DNA of 38,919 bases from Pseudonocardia nigra (GCF_019396355.1 NZ_JAHKRK010000052.1:1-38919), one strand, 5' to 3'; positions 1 through 8,572 are shown, numbered from the stretch's first letter. Notes: generated from the letters alone by a model not told the origin. Numbers and translations are program-made.

Positions 1-2
1 GC

Positions 3-89
3 CACGACAGCCCCGACCGTCGCCGCGACCGCCACCTCAAGGCACTCCAAGACCTCGGATACGAGGTCACACTCGCCAAGGCCTCATAG
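3..89 (+). CDS. C-terminal fragment of a probable transposase
   Basis: An open frame enters from the left edge and ends at a TAG at 87-89, giving 28 residues that finish with LKALQDLGYEVTLAKAS. A charged Arg/Asp stretch followed by a 'LG-x-x-VTL' ending is typical of the C-terminus of IS110-type transposases in actinomycetes, from memory of that family. Nothing else of the gene is in the window, so the family call is inference. It could instead be the tail of another DNA-binding protein. The downstream hairpin at 111-147 begins 22 nt after the stop. Confidence 0.4.
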   Translation, partial: HDSPDRRRDRHLKALQDLGYEVTLAKAS

Positions 90-110
90 GCTGCGGTCGA
101 TTCTCCTGAC

Positions 111-147
111 AGCCACTTTCACGCAACGTCGTTGCAGGAAAGTGGCT
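111..147. repeat. AAAGCCAC-family hairpin, copy 1
   Basis: Inverted repeat AGCCACTTTC (111-120) / GAAAGTGGCT (138-147), with an inner stem GCAACG/CGTTGC (123-128/130-135). The right flank continues TTGCTGCAAC, identical to copy 4 at 23814-23868. It lies between the transposase-like stop and the next gene and may act as a transcription terminator. It is one of four related copies in the window. Confidence 0.8.
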
Positions 148-236
148 TTGCTGCAACCGGTCGCGGTCCCATGGCGGCCCCGACCCGGCACTCCCCCGGG
201 GTGTCGGCTGCTAACGGCGACCGCGAGGATGGTGGG

Positions 237-1676
237 GTGAACGCCCTGTTCGCCCGGATCGTCGTACTCGTGAGCGGTGCCGCAATCCTCATCGTGGAGA
301 CCCTCGCGACGAGGCTCGTTGCGCCCTACGTCGGCCTCACCCTCGAGTCGACGTCGGCGGTGATCGGCGTGGCGCTGGCCGGGATCGCGGCCGGGGCGTC
401 CCTGGGCGGGCGGTGGTCCGACGTGCTGCCGCCCCGGCGGGTGGCGGCCGGCGCGCTGGCGGTCGGCGGACTGGGCGTGCTGGCGGTGCGTCCGCTGGTG
501 CGGGTGCTGGGCCCGGCGCTCGGGCCGGGGCCGTTCGCGGCGATCCTGCTGGTGGCGGCGTCGACGCTGGTGTCGGTCACCGCGCTCGCGATGGTGACGC
601 CCGCGGTCACCCGGGCCCGGCTGTCGGGTCTCGAGGGTTCGGGCACCGTGATCGGGCAGCTGTCCGCCGCGAGCACCGTCGGGGCCCTGGCCGGGGTGTT
701 CCTCACCGGGTTCGTGCTGGTCGCGCTGCTGCCGGTGGCCGCGATCCTGCTCGTCACCGCGGTGGTGTGCCTGCTGCTCGCGCTCTGCACGGCCACCGTG
801 CGTACGCGGTCCACGGTGACCTCCGCCGCCGTGGCTGCGGCGGTGCTCGGCATCGCGCTGGTCGCCGTGCCCGGCCGCTGCGACACCGACACCGTCTACT
901 ACTGCGCCCGCGTGGACGTCGAGGACGACGTCCGCGTGCTCGTGCTCGACGACCTGCGGCACTCCGCCGTCGACCTCGACGACCCGGCGTACCTCCAGTT
1001 CGCGTACACCCAGCGGTTCGCCGACGCGATCGACACGGCCTTCGCGGCGGGCGAGCCGCTGGACGCCGTGCACCTCGGGGCGGGCGGCTTCACCATGCCC
1101 CGCTGGCTCGCCGCGACCCGGCCCGGCAGCACGTCGGTCGTCCTCGAGATCGACCAGGGTGTGGTCGAGCTGGGCCGCCGCGAGCTGGGGGTGGCCGAGA
1201 TCCCGGGTGTCGAGGTCCGCATCGGCGACGCCCGCACAGGGCTCGCCGAGGTGCCGTCCGCATCGGCCGACCTGGTGGTGGGCGACGCGTTCGGTGCGCG
1301 GTCCGTGCCGTGGCACCTGGCGACCGCCGAGTTCGCCGCCGAGGTGCACCGCGTACTGCGCCACGACGGGATCTACGTGCTCAACGTGATCGACCACCCG
1401 CCGTTCCGGCTGCTCGCCGCGGAGGCCGCCACGCTGGCCCAGCGGTTCCCGCACGTCGCCCTGATGGCCCGGCCGGAGCAGCTCGCCCAGGGAGTGGGCG
1501 GCAACGCGGTGATCGTCGCGTCGGACCGGCCGATCGACATCGCGGAGCTCGGCGCACGGGCCGCGGCGCGCGGCGAGCCCGGCTCGGTGCTCGGCGACGC
1601 GGCCACCCGCGAGTTGGCCGACGGCGCCCCGGTGCTCGTCGACGACTGGGCACCGGTGGACCAACTGCTGTCCTGA
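237..1676 (+). CDS. Membrane-anchored spermidine-synthase-like protein
   Basis: This 479-residue protein has two parts. Residues ~1-215 are hydrophobic, with about seven membrane segments resembling the MFS-like domain fused to spermidine synthases. Residues ~230-479 form a SAM/dcSAM-type Rossmann domain: a glycine-rich loop (HLGAGGFTMPRW), an acidic strand end (VVLEID) and GDAR and VVGDAFG motifs. Fused MFS/spermidine-synthase proteins are common in actinobacteria, and their substrate is mostly unproven. The canonical polyamine-site sequence is poorly conserved here, so a true aminopropyltransferase role is uncertain. GTG at 237 is chosen because GAGG lies 8 nt upstream and membrane segments begin at once. 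An in-frame ATG at 132 would place coding sequence inside the hairpin. Confidence 0.8.
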   Translation: MNALFARIVVLVSGAAILIVETLATRLVAPYVGLTLESTSAVIGVALAGIAAGASLGGRWSDVLPPRRVAAGALAVGGLGVLAVRPLVRVLGPALGPGPFAAILLVAASTLVSVTALAMVTPAVTRARLSGLEGSGTVIGQLSAASTVGALAGVFLTGFVLVALLPVAAILLVTAVVCLLLALCTATVRTRSTVTSAAVAAAVLGIALVAVPGRCDTDTVYYCARVDVEDDVRVLVLDDLRHSAVDLDDPAYLQFAYTQRFADAIDTAFAAGEPLDAVHLGAGGFTMPRWLAATRPGSTSVVLEIDQGVVELGRRELGVAEIPGVEVRIGDARTGLAEVPSASADLVVGDAFGARSVPWHLATAEFAAEVHRVLRHDGIYVLNVIDHPPFRLLAAEAATLAQRFPHVALMARPEQLAQGVGGNAVIVASDRPIDIAELGARAAARGEPGSVLGDAATRELADGAPVLVDDWAPVDQLLS

Positions 1677-1715
1677 TCGCGGTACGGTCGCCCGCGACGA
1701 ACTCCGGAGGTGGCC

Positions 1716-2105
1716 GTGGCCGGCTGGGATGACCTCGTGTCCTTCGTGCGGGTGCGCTACGAGATCATGCGCCAGGCCGACGACGAGCTGTGGTTCAACC
1801 TCCCCACCACGGGTGAGCGCACGCAGATCGTGGCCGTGCGACAGGTCACCGGCGAGGACGACCACCCGTGGGCCCAGATCACCTCGCCCGTGGGACGGGT
1901 CGAGGACATCGACCTCGGCCGGATGCTCGCGCTCGCGGGTGAGTCGGTGGCGGGCGGGGCGATCGTGTCCGGCGGGCTCGTGCTGTTCCGGCACTCGATC
2001 CCGCTCGGCGACACCGCGCTGAACGGGTTCGACCGGCCGTTCCGGCTCGTCGTCGACGTCGCCGACCGGCTCGAGCACGAGCTCACCGGTGCCGACGAGC
2101 ACTGA
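1716..2105 (+). CDS. Conserved small protein, YbjN/T3SS-chaperone-like
   Basis: A 129-residue acidic soluble protein starting MAGWDDLVSFVRVRYEI. It has alternating strands and helices and no signal peptide or membrane segment. The fold pattern (N-terminal helix, 'LWFNLPT' strand, 'ITSPVG' strand, C-terminal amphipathic helix) recalls YbjN/CesT-like proteins, but this is only a resemblance. GTG 1716 is preferred over in-frame GTG 1710 because GGAGG (1706-1710) sits five bases before it. It starts 39 nt after the upstream stop, so the two genes may be co-transcribed. It is convergent with surE. Confidence 0.65.
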   Translation: MAGWDDLVSFVRVRYEIMRQADDELWFNLPTTGERTQIVAVRQVTGEDDHPWAQITSPVGRVEDIDLGRMLALAGESVAGGAIVSGGLVLFRHSIPLGDTALNGFDRPFRLVVDVADRLEHELTGADEH

Positions 2106-2187
2106 CCGCCGAGCTCAGCCCGGCTGCGAGTCAGGTGCCATCCGGCGATTCTCGCCGCCGGATGTGAGATCGGTCGCACCGGGGCGG

Positions 2188-2988
2188 TTACCCCGCGCGG
2201 CGGGCGGGTGCCGCCTCGTCCAGTGCCCCCGACAGCTCGGAGACCGACTGCAGCCGCGTGAGCGTGGGGTGGCCCGCGGCGAGCAGCGCCTGGTCCGTGC
2301 CGGGCTCCGGCGGCGTCGACAGCTCGGCCACCCGCGAGTGCAGCGCCTCCCCGTCGTCCCCGCTGCGCAGGTCCACCCGCACCTGGACGGCGCCAAACGT
2401 CGCCAGCCGGGCCTCCCGCAGCTCACCGACCTCCGCGGTGGGCCTGTCGGGCACGTTCAGGGACAGCACGGTGCCGTCGGCCGAGGCGAGCAGCACGTCG
2501 AGCACGTCGGGCAGCACCGCGAGCGCCGTCTGCCAGTGCGGCCGCTCCGGCGGCTGCAGAGGCGTGTCGAGGGAGACGGCCAGCCCCCGCCACCCGTGCA
2601 GCGACGCCGCCAGCGCGGCCCCGACCGTGCCGGAGTGCAGCACCGAGTGCCCGAGGTTCGCGCCCAGGTTGATCCCGGACAGCACGACGTCCGGCACCGG
2701 CTCCAGCCAGCCCCGTCCGGCCGCGTGGACGATGAATGCCGGGTGCCCCTCCACCGCGTACGCCGGCACGCCCGGCAGCGCACTGAGCTCGCGGGCGTGC
2801 AGGCGGGTCCGGGAGCCCTCCCGCACCGACTGCACGGAGGCCCCCACACCGCTGGCGTCGACGTGCGGCGCGGCCACCACCACGTCGAACCCCGCGTCGC
2901 GCGCGCCCGCGGCGAGGGCCCACAGCCCCGGCGAGTCGATGCCGTCGTCGTTGGTGATCAGGGCGCGCAGACGTCGGGAGGAGGCCAC
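2188..2988 (-). CDS. surE: 5'/3'-nucleotidase SurE
   Basis: SurE is a metal-dependent phosphatase that dephosphorylates nucleoside 5'- and 3'-monophosphates and is linked to stationary-phase survival. The 266-residue protein has the N-terminal metal motif TNDDGIDSPG (Asp14, Asp15), the 'DASGVGAS' loop and the SGINLGANLGHS motif (around Ser104/Asn107) that completes the metal site. Length matches the family (about 250-270). The GTG start at 2988 has no clear Shine-Dalgarno, but TACGGT ends 6 nt before it, so a leaderless transcript is likely. It lies downstream of phoD on the same strand, separated by an inverted repeat. Confidence 0.93.
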   Translation of the reverse strand: MASSRRLRALITNDDGIDSPGLWALAAGARDAGFDVVVAAPHVDASGVGASVQSVREGSRTRLHARELSALPGVPAYAVEGHPAFIVHAAGRGWLEPVPDVVLSGINLGANLGHSVLHSGTVGAALAASLHGWRGLAVSLDTPLQPPERPHWQTALAVLPDVLDVLLASADGTVLSLNVPDRPTAEVGELREARLATFGAVQVRVDLRSGDDGEALHSRVAELSTPPEPGTDQALLAAGHPTLTRLQSVSELSGALDEAAPARRAG

Positions 2989-2994
2989 CGCTCC

Positions 2995-3000
2995 ACCGTA
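2995..3000 (-). promoter_or_regulatory. -10 box for leaderless surE
   Basis: On the minus strand TACGGT is followed by six bases and the GTG start of surE. The TANNNT form and 6-8 nt spacing match actinobacterial leaderless promoters. No -35 is assigned. Confidence 0.5.
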
Positions 3001-3070
3001 GGCGAGCCGGGTGGACGGCGGACGGCCTCGCGATGACGATCACGGAGCGCGCGGCCCACCCCCACCCCTC

Positions 3071-3124
3071 TGTCCGGAAAGCCACGTTCCGGACGCCGAA
3101 CGTCGGGACGTGGCTTTCCGGACA
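3071..3124. repeat. AAAGCCAC-family hairpin, copy 2
   Basis: Perfect 17-bp arms: TGTCCGGAAAGCCACGT (3071-3087) and its reverse complement (3108-3124). The left arm is itself bordered by CCGGAA/TTCCGG. It lies 7 bp beyond the phoD stop, between phoD and surE on the same strand, where a terminator would be expected. Confidence 0.85.
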
Positions 3125-3130
3125 CTCGGG

Positions 3131-4759
3131 TCAGGCCGGGTTCAGGCCCGGCTCCCGGTCCGCGACGACGAACGACGCCTTCGTCGACACCGGCGCTCCC
3201 GGCGTCCGGACGGCGTCGACGACCCGGAAGTCGGCGCGCAGCTCACCGCCGGTGAACCGGGTGCGGACGTAGCCGCGCTTGCCGTTGCGGAACCTGATGT
3301 GCGGGTTGGCCGCCACCACCGCGTCCTGCTCGGGGGTGGAGTCGGTCCCGTCGCCGCCCGAGGTGACGGACGTGCAGACCAGCTCCGTGCCCACGGTCGG
3401 CCCGGTCGGGTCGGCGTAGTCCAGCTTCAGCTCGTTGGCCCAGTGCACGTGGACGTCCCCGGTCAGGACGACGGGGTTGCGCACGCCGGCGTCGACCCAG
3501 CCCCGCGTGATCCGGTCGCGGGAGCCGACGTAGCCGTCCCAGGCGTCCATGCTGAACCGCTGCGGGCCGGCGGGGTCGAGGTCGCGCTGGGCGAAGAACA
3601 CCTGCTGGCCGAGCACGTCCCAGCGGCTCTGCGACCGGCGGAACCCGTCGAGCAGCCACGCTTCCTGCTCGGCTCCGGTGAGGGAGCGGGCGGGGTCCAG
3701 CCGCGGCGCACAGTCGACGCGGCCGCCGTCGCCGCAGGCCTGGTCGCTGCGGTACTGGCGGGTGTCCATCATGTGGAAGGTGGCGAGCCTGCCCCACGAG
3801 ATGCGCCGGAAGAGCTGCATGTCGATGCCCCGCGGCACGGAGGAGCGGCGCAGCGGCATGTTCTCGTAGTAGGCCTGGAAGGCGGCCGCCCGCCGGGCCA
3901 GGAACTGCTCGCGCGGCTGCTTGCCCGGGTCCTGCGGCACCTCGTCGGCCCAGTTGTTGTCGAGCTCGTGGTCGTCCCACACCACGAGCCACGGGGCGAC
4001 GGCGTGTGCGGCCTGCAGGTCGGGGTCGGTCTTGTACTGGGCGTGCCGCTGCCGGTAGCCGGCCAGCGTGGCGGTCTCCGGCCCGGCGACCGGCCGCACG
4101 GCATTCGCGCCGCCGGTGCCCTCGTACTGGTAGTCGCCCAGGTGCAGCACCAGCTCCGGCTCGTCGGCGGCCAGCGCGCCGTACGCGGTGAAGAACCCGG
4201 CCGTCCAGTTCGAGCAGGAGGCGAAGCACATCGTCAGTGCCGGGCCCATGGCGTTCGGGTTGGGCGCGGTGCGGGTGCGGCCCACCGGGGAGATGTGCCC
4301 CTCCGCGCGGAACCGGTAGAAGTACTCACGGCCCGTGGGCAGCCCGGCGAGCTCCACGTGGACGCTGTGGGCGCTCTCCGGCGCCGCGGTCGCGACCCCG
4401 CGCCGCTCCACCCGGCCGAACCGCTCGTCGGCCGCCAGCTCCCACTCCACCTCGACCGGGCGGGCCGGCATGCCGCCCATCCCGTCCTCGGCCAGCGGCT
4501 GCGGGGCAAGGCGCGTCCACAGGACCATGCCGTCGGGGAACGGGTCACCGGAGGCGACGCCGAGGGTGAACGGGAACGGCAGCGGGCCGCGCGGCACGGA
4601 GCCGAGGGAGGCGGCGGACGCGACGCCTGCGGGCAGCGCGACGGTGAGCGCGGCAGCACCGGCCGCACCGGCGAGCACGCGGCGACGGGAGACGGACGGG
4701 GGGGAGCTGCGACATGGGAGGTCCTCGCGGGTCTCGGGGCCGGGACCGGACGAGTGCAC
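3131..4759 (-). CDS. phoD: Alkaline phosphatase D family, Tat-exported
   Basis: PhoD enzymes are secreted Fe/Ca-dependent phosphodiesterases/phosphomonoesterases used to obtain phosphate. The sequence shows a twin-arginine signal (SRRRVLAGAAG, a hydrophobic run, then ASA), the PhoD N-terminal domain, then the catalytic core: FASCSNW (the Cys metal ligand motif), LGDYQYEG, DDHELDNNWADE, DTRQYRSDQ and GDVHVHWANEL. The start is problematic. The best start, ATG at 4715-4713 behind GAGG, is out of frame with the Arg-Arg motif because of a run of seven C's (4704-4698 on the minus strand). With six C's it would read straight into the Tat signal. As written, the nearest upstream in-frame start is GTG 4759, used here with low confidence; it gives 542 residues with a long n-region. 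Confidence 0.88.
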   Translation of the reverse strand: MHSSGPGPETREDLPCRSSPPSVSRRRVLAGAAGAAALTVALPAGVASAASLGSVPRGPLPFPFTLGVASGDPFPDGMVLWTRLAPQPLAEDGMGGMPARPVEVEWELAADERFGRVERRGVATAAPESAHSVHVELAGLPTGREYFYRFRAEGHISPVGRTRTAPNPNAMGPALTMCFASCSNWTAGFFTAYGALAADEPELVLHLGDYQYEGTGGANAVRPVAGPETATLAGYRQRHAQYKTDPDLQAAHAVAPWLVVWDDHELDNNWADEVPQDPGKQPREQFLARRAAAFQAYYENMPLRRSSVPRGIDMQLFRRISWGRLATFHMMDTRQYRSDQACGDGGRVDCAPRLDPARSLTGAEQEAWLLDGFRRSQSRWDVLGQQVFFAQRDLDPAGPQRFSMDAWDGYVGSRDRITRGWVDAGVRNPVVLTGDVHVHWANELKLDYADPTGPTVGTELVCTSVTSGGDGTDSTPEQDAVVAANPHIRFRNGKRGYVRTRFTGGELRADFRVVDAVRTPGAPVSTKASFVVADREPGLNPA

Positions 4760-4832
4760 AGCACGGGAATGGCACGGACCGTGACGATCAGTGACGAGAA
4801 CACCACGACCGGGTGAACGTCGCCGTCGGTCG

Positions 4833-4838
4833 TAGGCT
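4833..4838 (+). promoter_or_regulatory. -10 box for leaderless aldose-epimerase gene
   Basis: TAGGCT followed by six bases and the GTG at 4845. No ribosome-binding site precedes the start, so the transcript probably begins at the start codon. Confidence 0.5.
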
Positions 4839-4844
4839 CCGGAC

Positions 4845-5765
4845 GTGACCACGCACGTACCGATGCCCCCGACCGGCGAGCAGTACGAGATCGGCTACGG
4901 GGACGCCCGCGCCGTCCTCACGGGCGTCGGGGCCGGGTTGCGGATGTTCGAGTCCGGCGGCCTCGCCTACGTCGAGACGTTCGACGTGCGCCGCCGGCCG
5001 TTCCGCGGCGCCGGCAGCGTCCTCGTCCCGTGGCCCAACCGCACGGCGGCCGGCCGGTGGACCTGGCGGGGCCAGGAACGGCAGCTGGCCCTGAGCGAAC
5101 CCGCCGCGGGCAATGCCATCCACGGGCTGCTGCGGCACGCCGTCTACCGGCAGGGCGAGCGGACCACCGCCTCGATCACGCTGCACGCCGTCGTCGCGCC
5201 GCAGCCGGGCTGGCCCGTCCCGCTCGACACCAGCGTGCGGTACGCCGTGGGCGCGGACGGCCTCATCGTCACGCACACGGTGCGCAACGCCGGTAGCGAC
5301 CCCTGCCCGTTCGGGGTCGGCGCCCATCCCTACCTGCGCGCCGGCGAGTCCGCCACCGACGACTGCGTGCTCACGCTCGCCGCCACGTCGACCCTGCCGC
5401 TCGACGCGGGGCTGCCGACCGGCCCCGAGCGCCCGGTCGACGGTGACCTCGACTTCCGTGGCGGCCTGCCGCTGCGCGACCGGGTGCTGGACCACGCCTT
5501 CGGCGGGTTCGTGCCGGCGCCGGGCGACACGGTGGTGCGGCACCGGCTGACCGGGCCCGGCGGGGACGTCGAGCTGTGGGCGGAGCCCGACTTCGGCTGG
5601 GTGCAGGTGTTCACTCCCGACGACCACCCGGACCGGGGCCGCGTCGTGGCCGTGGAGCCCATGACGTGCCCGCCGGACGCGCTGAACTCCGGCACCGGCC
5701 TGATCACGCTCGAACCGGGCGCGACGTGGTCGGGCAGCTGGGGCATCCGCCCGCTGGCCGCCTGA
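4845..5765 (+). CDS. Aldose 1-epimerase (GalM-like) family protein
   Basis: Mutarotases interconvert alpha and beta anomers of free sugars. The 306-residue protein has the family's layout: an N-terminal beta-sandwich with VPWPNRTAAGRWTW and AIHGLLRH, a central GVGAHPYLR carrying the catalytic-type His, and a C-terminal VAVEPMTCPPDALNSG containing the candidate catalytic Glu and the loop usual in actinobacterial GalM-like proteins. Length fits (290-350). The substrate cannot be told from sequence. The GTG start is set by the TAGGCT box 6 nt upstream. It is divergent from phoD. The next gene starts 5 nt after its stop, suggesting one transcript. Confidence 0.87.
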   Translation: MTTHVPMPPTGEQYEIGYGDARAVLTGVGAGLRMFESGGLAYVETFDVRRRPFRGAGSVLVPWPNRTAAGRWTWRGQERQLALSEPAAGNAIHGLLRHAVYRQGERTTASITLHAVVAPQPGWPVPLDTSVRYAVGADGLIVTHTVRNAGSDPCPFGVGAHPYLRAGESATDDCVLTLAATSTLPLDAGLPTGPERPVDGDLDFRGGLPLRDRVLDHAFGGFVPAPGDTVVRHRLTGPGGDVELWAEPDFGWVQVFTPDDHPDRGRVVAVEPMTCPPDALNSGTGLITLEPGATWSGSWGIRPLAA

Positions 5766-5770
5766 CGCCC

Positions 5771-6343
5771 GTGGGCTTCGTGACGGGGCCGCACGTCCTC
5801 GTGCGTCAGTTCGACGAGAAGACGTGGACGCTCGAGGAACCGGTGGTCTACCGGGGCCGCACCGACGAGTTCGTCGTGCCGGAGGGCACTCGCACCGACT
5901 TCGCCTCGGTGCCGCGGGTGTTCGCGTGGCTGGTTCCGCCGTACGGGCTGTTCACGGCGGCGGCGGTGCTGCACGACCACCTGTGGCGCGTCCTGGTGCC
6001 CGCCGGGGTCGTCACGCCGGTGGACGCCGACGGGCTGTTCCGGCGCGCGATGCGCGAGCTCGGCGTCCCGTTCCTCATCCGGTGGTTCATGTGGGGTGCC
6101 GTACGGTGGGCCGCGCTGGCCGGCCCGGGACGCCGCCGCGGCTGGCTCGGCGAGCTGCCGCGCCTCGCGCTGGTCACGCTCGCGGCGCTACCGGTCGTGA
6201 CCGTGCCTGCGGTCGCGATCGCGCTCGGGTTCGCCGTCTTCGCGGTGCTGGAGCAGGTCGCCTATCTGCTGCTCCTGCTCGTGCGCACGGTGCGGCCGTC
6301 GGACAAGCAGATCAACCGCCCGCGCCCGGACCTGCGGACCTGA
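5771..6343 (+). CDS. DUF1353 family protein with C-terminal membrane segment
   Basis: A 190-residue protein. Residues ~8-115 match the DUF1353 pattern: strand-rich start, EFVVPEGTRTDFASVPRV, then AVLHDHLWR and a helical segment. This domain occurs in phages and bacteria and has no established function; the conserved Asp/His/Asp set suggests a metal or peptidase-like site (inference). About 45 hydrophobic residues near the C-terminus form one or two membrane spans, followed by a basic tail (KQINRPRPD). It starts at GTG 5771 (GTG 5780 is an alternative) and is probably translated with the preceding epimerase gene. Confidence 0.75.
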   Translation: MGFVTGPHVLVRQFDEKTWTLEEPVVYRGRTDEFVVPEGTRTDFASVPRVFAWLVPPYGLFTAAAVLHDHLWRVLVPAGVVTPVDADGLFRRAMRELGVPFLIRWFMWGAVRWAALAGPGRRRGWLGELPRLALVTLAALPVVTVPAVAIALGFAVFAVLEQVAYLLLLLVRTVRPSDKQINRPRPDLRT

Positions 6344-6438
6344 CGCTGTGGCCACCGTCCCGTCCGCGAGGGGGCGATCCCGCGCTGCTTGTGTGGCAGG
6401 GTGGCCAACCAGTGGCGATCCAACGACGAGGAGCGACG

Positions 6439-6891
6439 ATGCGGGTCTTCAAGGGTGTCGACGAGCTGCGTGAGGCGGCGGGTTCCCAGCTCGGGGTGAG
6501 CGACTGGGTCACGGTGGACCAGTCGCACATCGACACGTTCGCCGAGGCCACCGGCGACCACCAGTGGATCCACGTCGACCAGGAGCGGGCCAAGGCCGGG
6601 CCGTTCGGCACCACGATCGCGCACGGGTTCCTGACGCTGTCCCTGCTCCCGGTGCTCGTCTCGCAGATCTACAAGATCGAGAACGTGAAGATGGGCATCA
6701 ACTACGGGCTGAACAAGGTGAGGTTCACCTCTCCGGTGCCCGTTGGGAGCAAGGTCCGGGGGAGCATCGAGCTGCTCGAGGTGGCGGACGTGGCAGGCGG
6801 TGTCCAGTTGACCAACAAGGTCACGGTGGAGATCGAGGGCTCCGAGCGGCCCGCGCTCGTCGCCGAGTGGCTGACCCGGCAGCACGTGTAG
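6439..6891 (+). CDS. MaoC-family (R)-enoyl-CoA hydratase
   Basis: MaoC hydratases add water to trans-2-enoyl-CoA to give (R)-3-hydroxyacyl-CoA. The single-hotdog protein has 150 residues and carries the hydratase motif: Asp40 and His45 in DHQWIHVD, followed by GPFGTTIAHGF. The GINYGLNKVRFTSPVPVGSKVR strand is typical of stand-alone bacterial members. The ATG has a strong GAGGAG 5 nt upstream. A thiolase follows after 16 nt, so the pair probably acts in one acyl-CoA degradation or remodelling pathway. Acyl chain preference is unknown. Confidence 0.9.
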   Translation: MRVFKGVDELREAAGSQLGVSDWVTVDQSHIDTFAEATGDHQWIHVDQERAKAGPFGTTIAHGFLTLSLLPVLVSQIYKIENVKMGINYGLNKVRFTSPVPVGSKVRGSIELLEVADVAGGVQLTNKVTVEIEGSERPALVAEWLTRQHV

Positions 6892-6907
6892 ATCGAGGAG
6901 GATCGTG

Positions 6908-8122
6908 ATGCGCGACGCGGTGATCTGTGAGCCGCTGCGGACCCCGGTGGGGGGCTTCGGCGGCTCGCTGCGCGACGTCCCGGCGCACGAGTTGGCGGCC
7001 ACGGTGATCCGTGGCCTGATGGAGCGCACCGGGCTCGCGCCCGACGCCGTCGACGACGTGGTGCTCGGGCACTGCTACCCCAGCATGGACGCGCCCGCGA
7101 TCGGCCGCGTCGCCGCGCTGGACGCCGGGCTGCCGGTGACCGCCACCGGGATCCAGATCGACCGGCGGTGCGGCTCCGGCCTGCAGGCGGTGCTGTACGC
7201 GGCGATGCAGGTGCAGTCCGGGGTGTCCGACGTGCTGCTGGCCGGCGGCGCCGAGTCCATGTCGAACGCGCCCTTCTACTCCACGGGTATGCGCTGGGGC
7301 GTGCGGTCGGGGCCCGGGGTGATGCTGCACGACGGGCTGTCCCGGGGCCGCGTCACCGCGGGCGGGGTCAACCACCCCGTGCCCGGCGGCATGCTGGAGA
7401 CGGCGGAGAACCTGCGCCGCGAGTACGCGATCCCGCGCGCGGAGCAGGACGAGTTCGCGGTGCGGTCGCACCAGCGGGCGGCCGCGGCGCGCGACGCGGG
7501 CAAGTTCGCCGACGAGATCGTCCCGGTCACCGTGAAGGGGCGGAAGGGCGACACGGTCGTCGACACCGACGAGCACATCCGGCCGGACTCGTCGGTCGAG
7601 AAGCTCGCCACGCTGCGGCCCGTCCTGGGCCGGGACGACCCCGAGGCCACGGTCACCGCGGGCAACGCGAGCGGGCAGAACGACGGGGCGGCGATCTGCG
7701 TCGTCACCCACCCGGCGAAGGCCGAGGAGCTGGGCCTGCGGCCGCTGGCCCGCCTGGTCTCGTGGGGCATCGGCGGCGTTCCGCCCGCCACGATGGGCAT
7801 CGGCCCGGTGCCCGCGGTCGCCAAGGCGCTCGACACCGCCCAGCTGACGCTGGCCGAGATGGACCTGATCGAGCTCAACGAGGCTTTCGCCGCGCAGGCG
7901 CTGGCGTGCACGCGGGAGTGGAAGTTCACCCCCGAGGACTTCGACCGCGTGAACGTCAACGGCTCCGGCATCTCGCTGGGCCACCCCGTGGGTGCCACCG
8001 GTGGCCGGATCCTCGCCACGCTGACCCGCGAGATGGCGCGCCGGGAGGCTCGGTACGGCCTCGAGACGATGTGCATCGGCGGCGGGCAGGGGCTCGCGGC
8101 CGTCTTCGAACGGGTGGCCTGA
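6908..8122 (+). CDS. Acetyl-CoA C-acyltransferase (thiolase)
   Basis: Thiolases cleave 3-ketoacyl-CoA with CoA, or condense two acyl-CoAs. The 404-residue protein has the acylated cysteine (Cys88 in RRCGSGLQAV), NEAFAAQALA, the His motif GHPVGATGGR and the C-terminal CIGGGQGLAA containing the second catalytic Cys. Length is typical. ATG 6908 is preferred, with GAGGAGGATC ahead; GTG 6905 is also in frame. It lies directly after the MaoC gene, consistent with one beta-oxidation-type operon. Whether it is biosynthetic or degradative cannot be told from sequence. Confidence 0.92.
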   Translation: MRDAVICEPLRTPVGGFGGSLRDVPAHELAATVIRGLMERTGLAPDAVDDVVLGHCYPSMDAPAIGRVAALDAGLPVTATGIQIDRRCGSGLQAVLYAAMQVQSGVSDVLLAGGAESMSNAPFYSTGMRWGVRSGPGVMLHDGLSRGRVTAGGVNHPVPGGMLETAENLRREYAIPRAEQDEFAVRSHQRAAAARDAGKFADEIVPVTVKGRKGDTVVDTDEHIRPDSSVEKLATLRPVLGRDDPEATVTAGNASGQNDGAAICVVTHPAKAEELGLRPLARLVSWGIGGVPPATMGIGPVPAVAKALDTAQLTLAEMDLIELNEAFAAQALACTREWKFTPEDFDRVNVNGSGISLGHPVGATGGRILATLTREMARREARYGLETMCIGGGQGLAAVFERVA

Positions 8123-8228
8123 GACCCGGTGGGGGCGACCCGCCGGGTGACGTGACGTGAAACGCCCGGTGTCCCGGGTACGAACTCCCCAGTGACGAGA
8201 TTCGCCGGAGGCGAGGGGAGTCGGGGAG

Positions 8229-8480
8229 ATGTCGGGCGTGGGAACGGTTCCGGTGAGCGGTCGGGACCGCGCCGTGCTGCGGGCCGTGGCGGCAGGTCGC
8301 TGCGAGCTGGGTGCGGGGTGCGAGCCCATCCTGCTGGTCGACGGCATCGTGTGCGCCGACTTCTCCGTGGCGCAGCGTCTGATCGTCGCCGGGCTGCTCG
8401 CCGCGCCAGACCCTGCGCTCCCCAGGTCGCCCGCCGCGCTGACGGCGGCCGGCCGGGAGGTCGTCGCCCCGGCGGGCTGA
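8229..8480 (+). CDS. Small hypothetical protein
   Basis: An 83-residue protein with no recognised domain. It contains two closely spaced Cys (RCELGAGCEP), a central 'LLVDGIVCADF' strand and a C-terminal 'LTAAGREVV', reminiscent of the wing end of small winged-helix proteins. GAGGGGAG lies about 8 nt before the ATG, which supports translation. It stands alone between the thiolase and the MarR/efflux pair. The function is unknown. Confidence 0.55.
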   Translation: MSGVGTVPVSGRDRAVLRAVAAGRCELGAGCEPILLVDGIVCADFSVAQRLIVAGLLAAPDPALPRSPAALTAAGREVVAPAG

Positions 8481-8572
8481 GCGGAGCCGGGCGGAACCAG
8501 CGCCCGGCCCGACGCAGGTCACAGCGGATGCGGTTGCCGTCGCCGCACCCGGCAGGACATGCTTGCTCTGCA

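Noticed and set aside
132..236. Upstream ATG start at 132 for the spermidine-synthase-like gene
   Set aside because: It would make the hairpin's right arm coding and add a non-conserved Pro/Arg-rich leader; GTG 237 has a proper ribosome-binding site.
84..2102. A 672-codon minus-strand frame opposite the spermidine-synthase-like gene
   Set aside because: Composition (Arg/His/Gly/Pro/Glu) and lack of motifs mark it as a shadow; both plus-strand genes beneath it have ribosome-binding sites.
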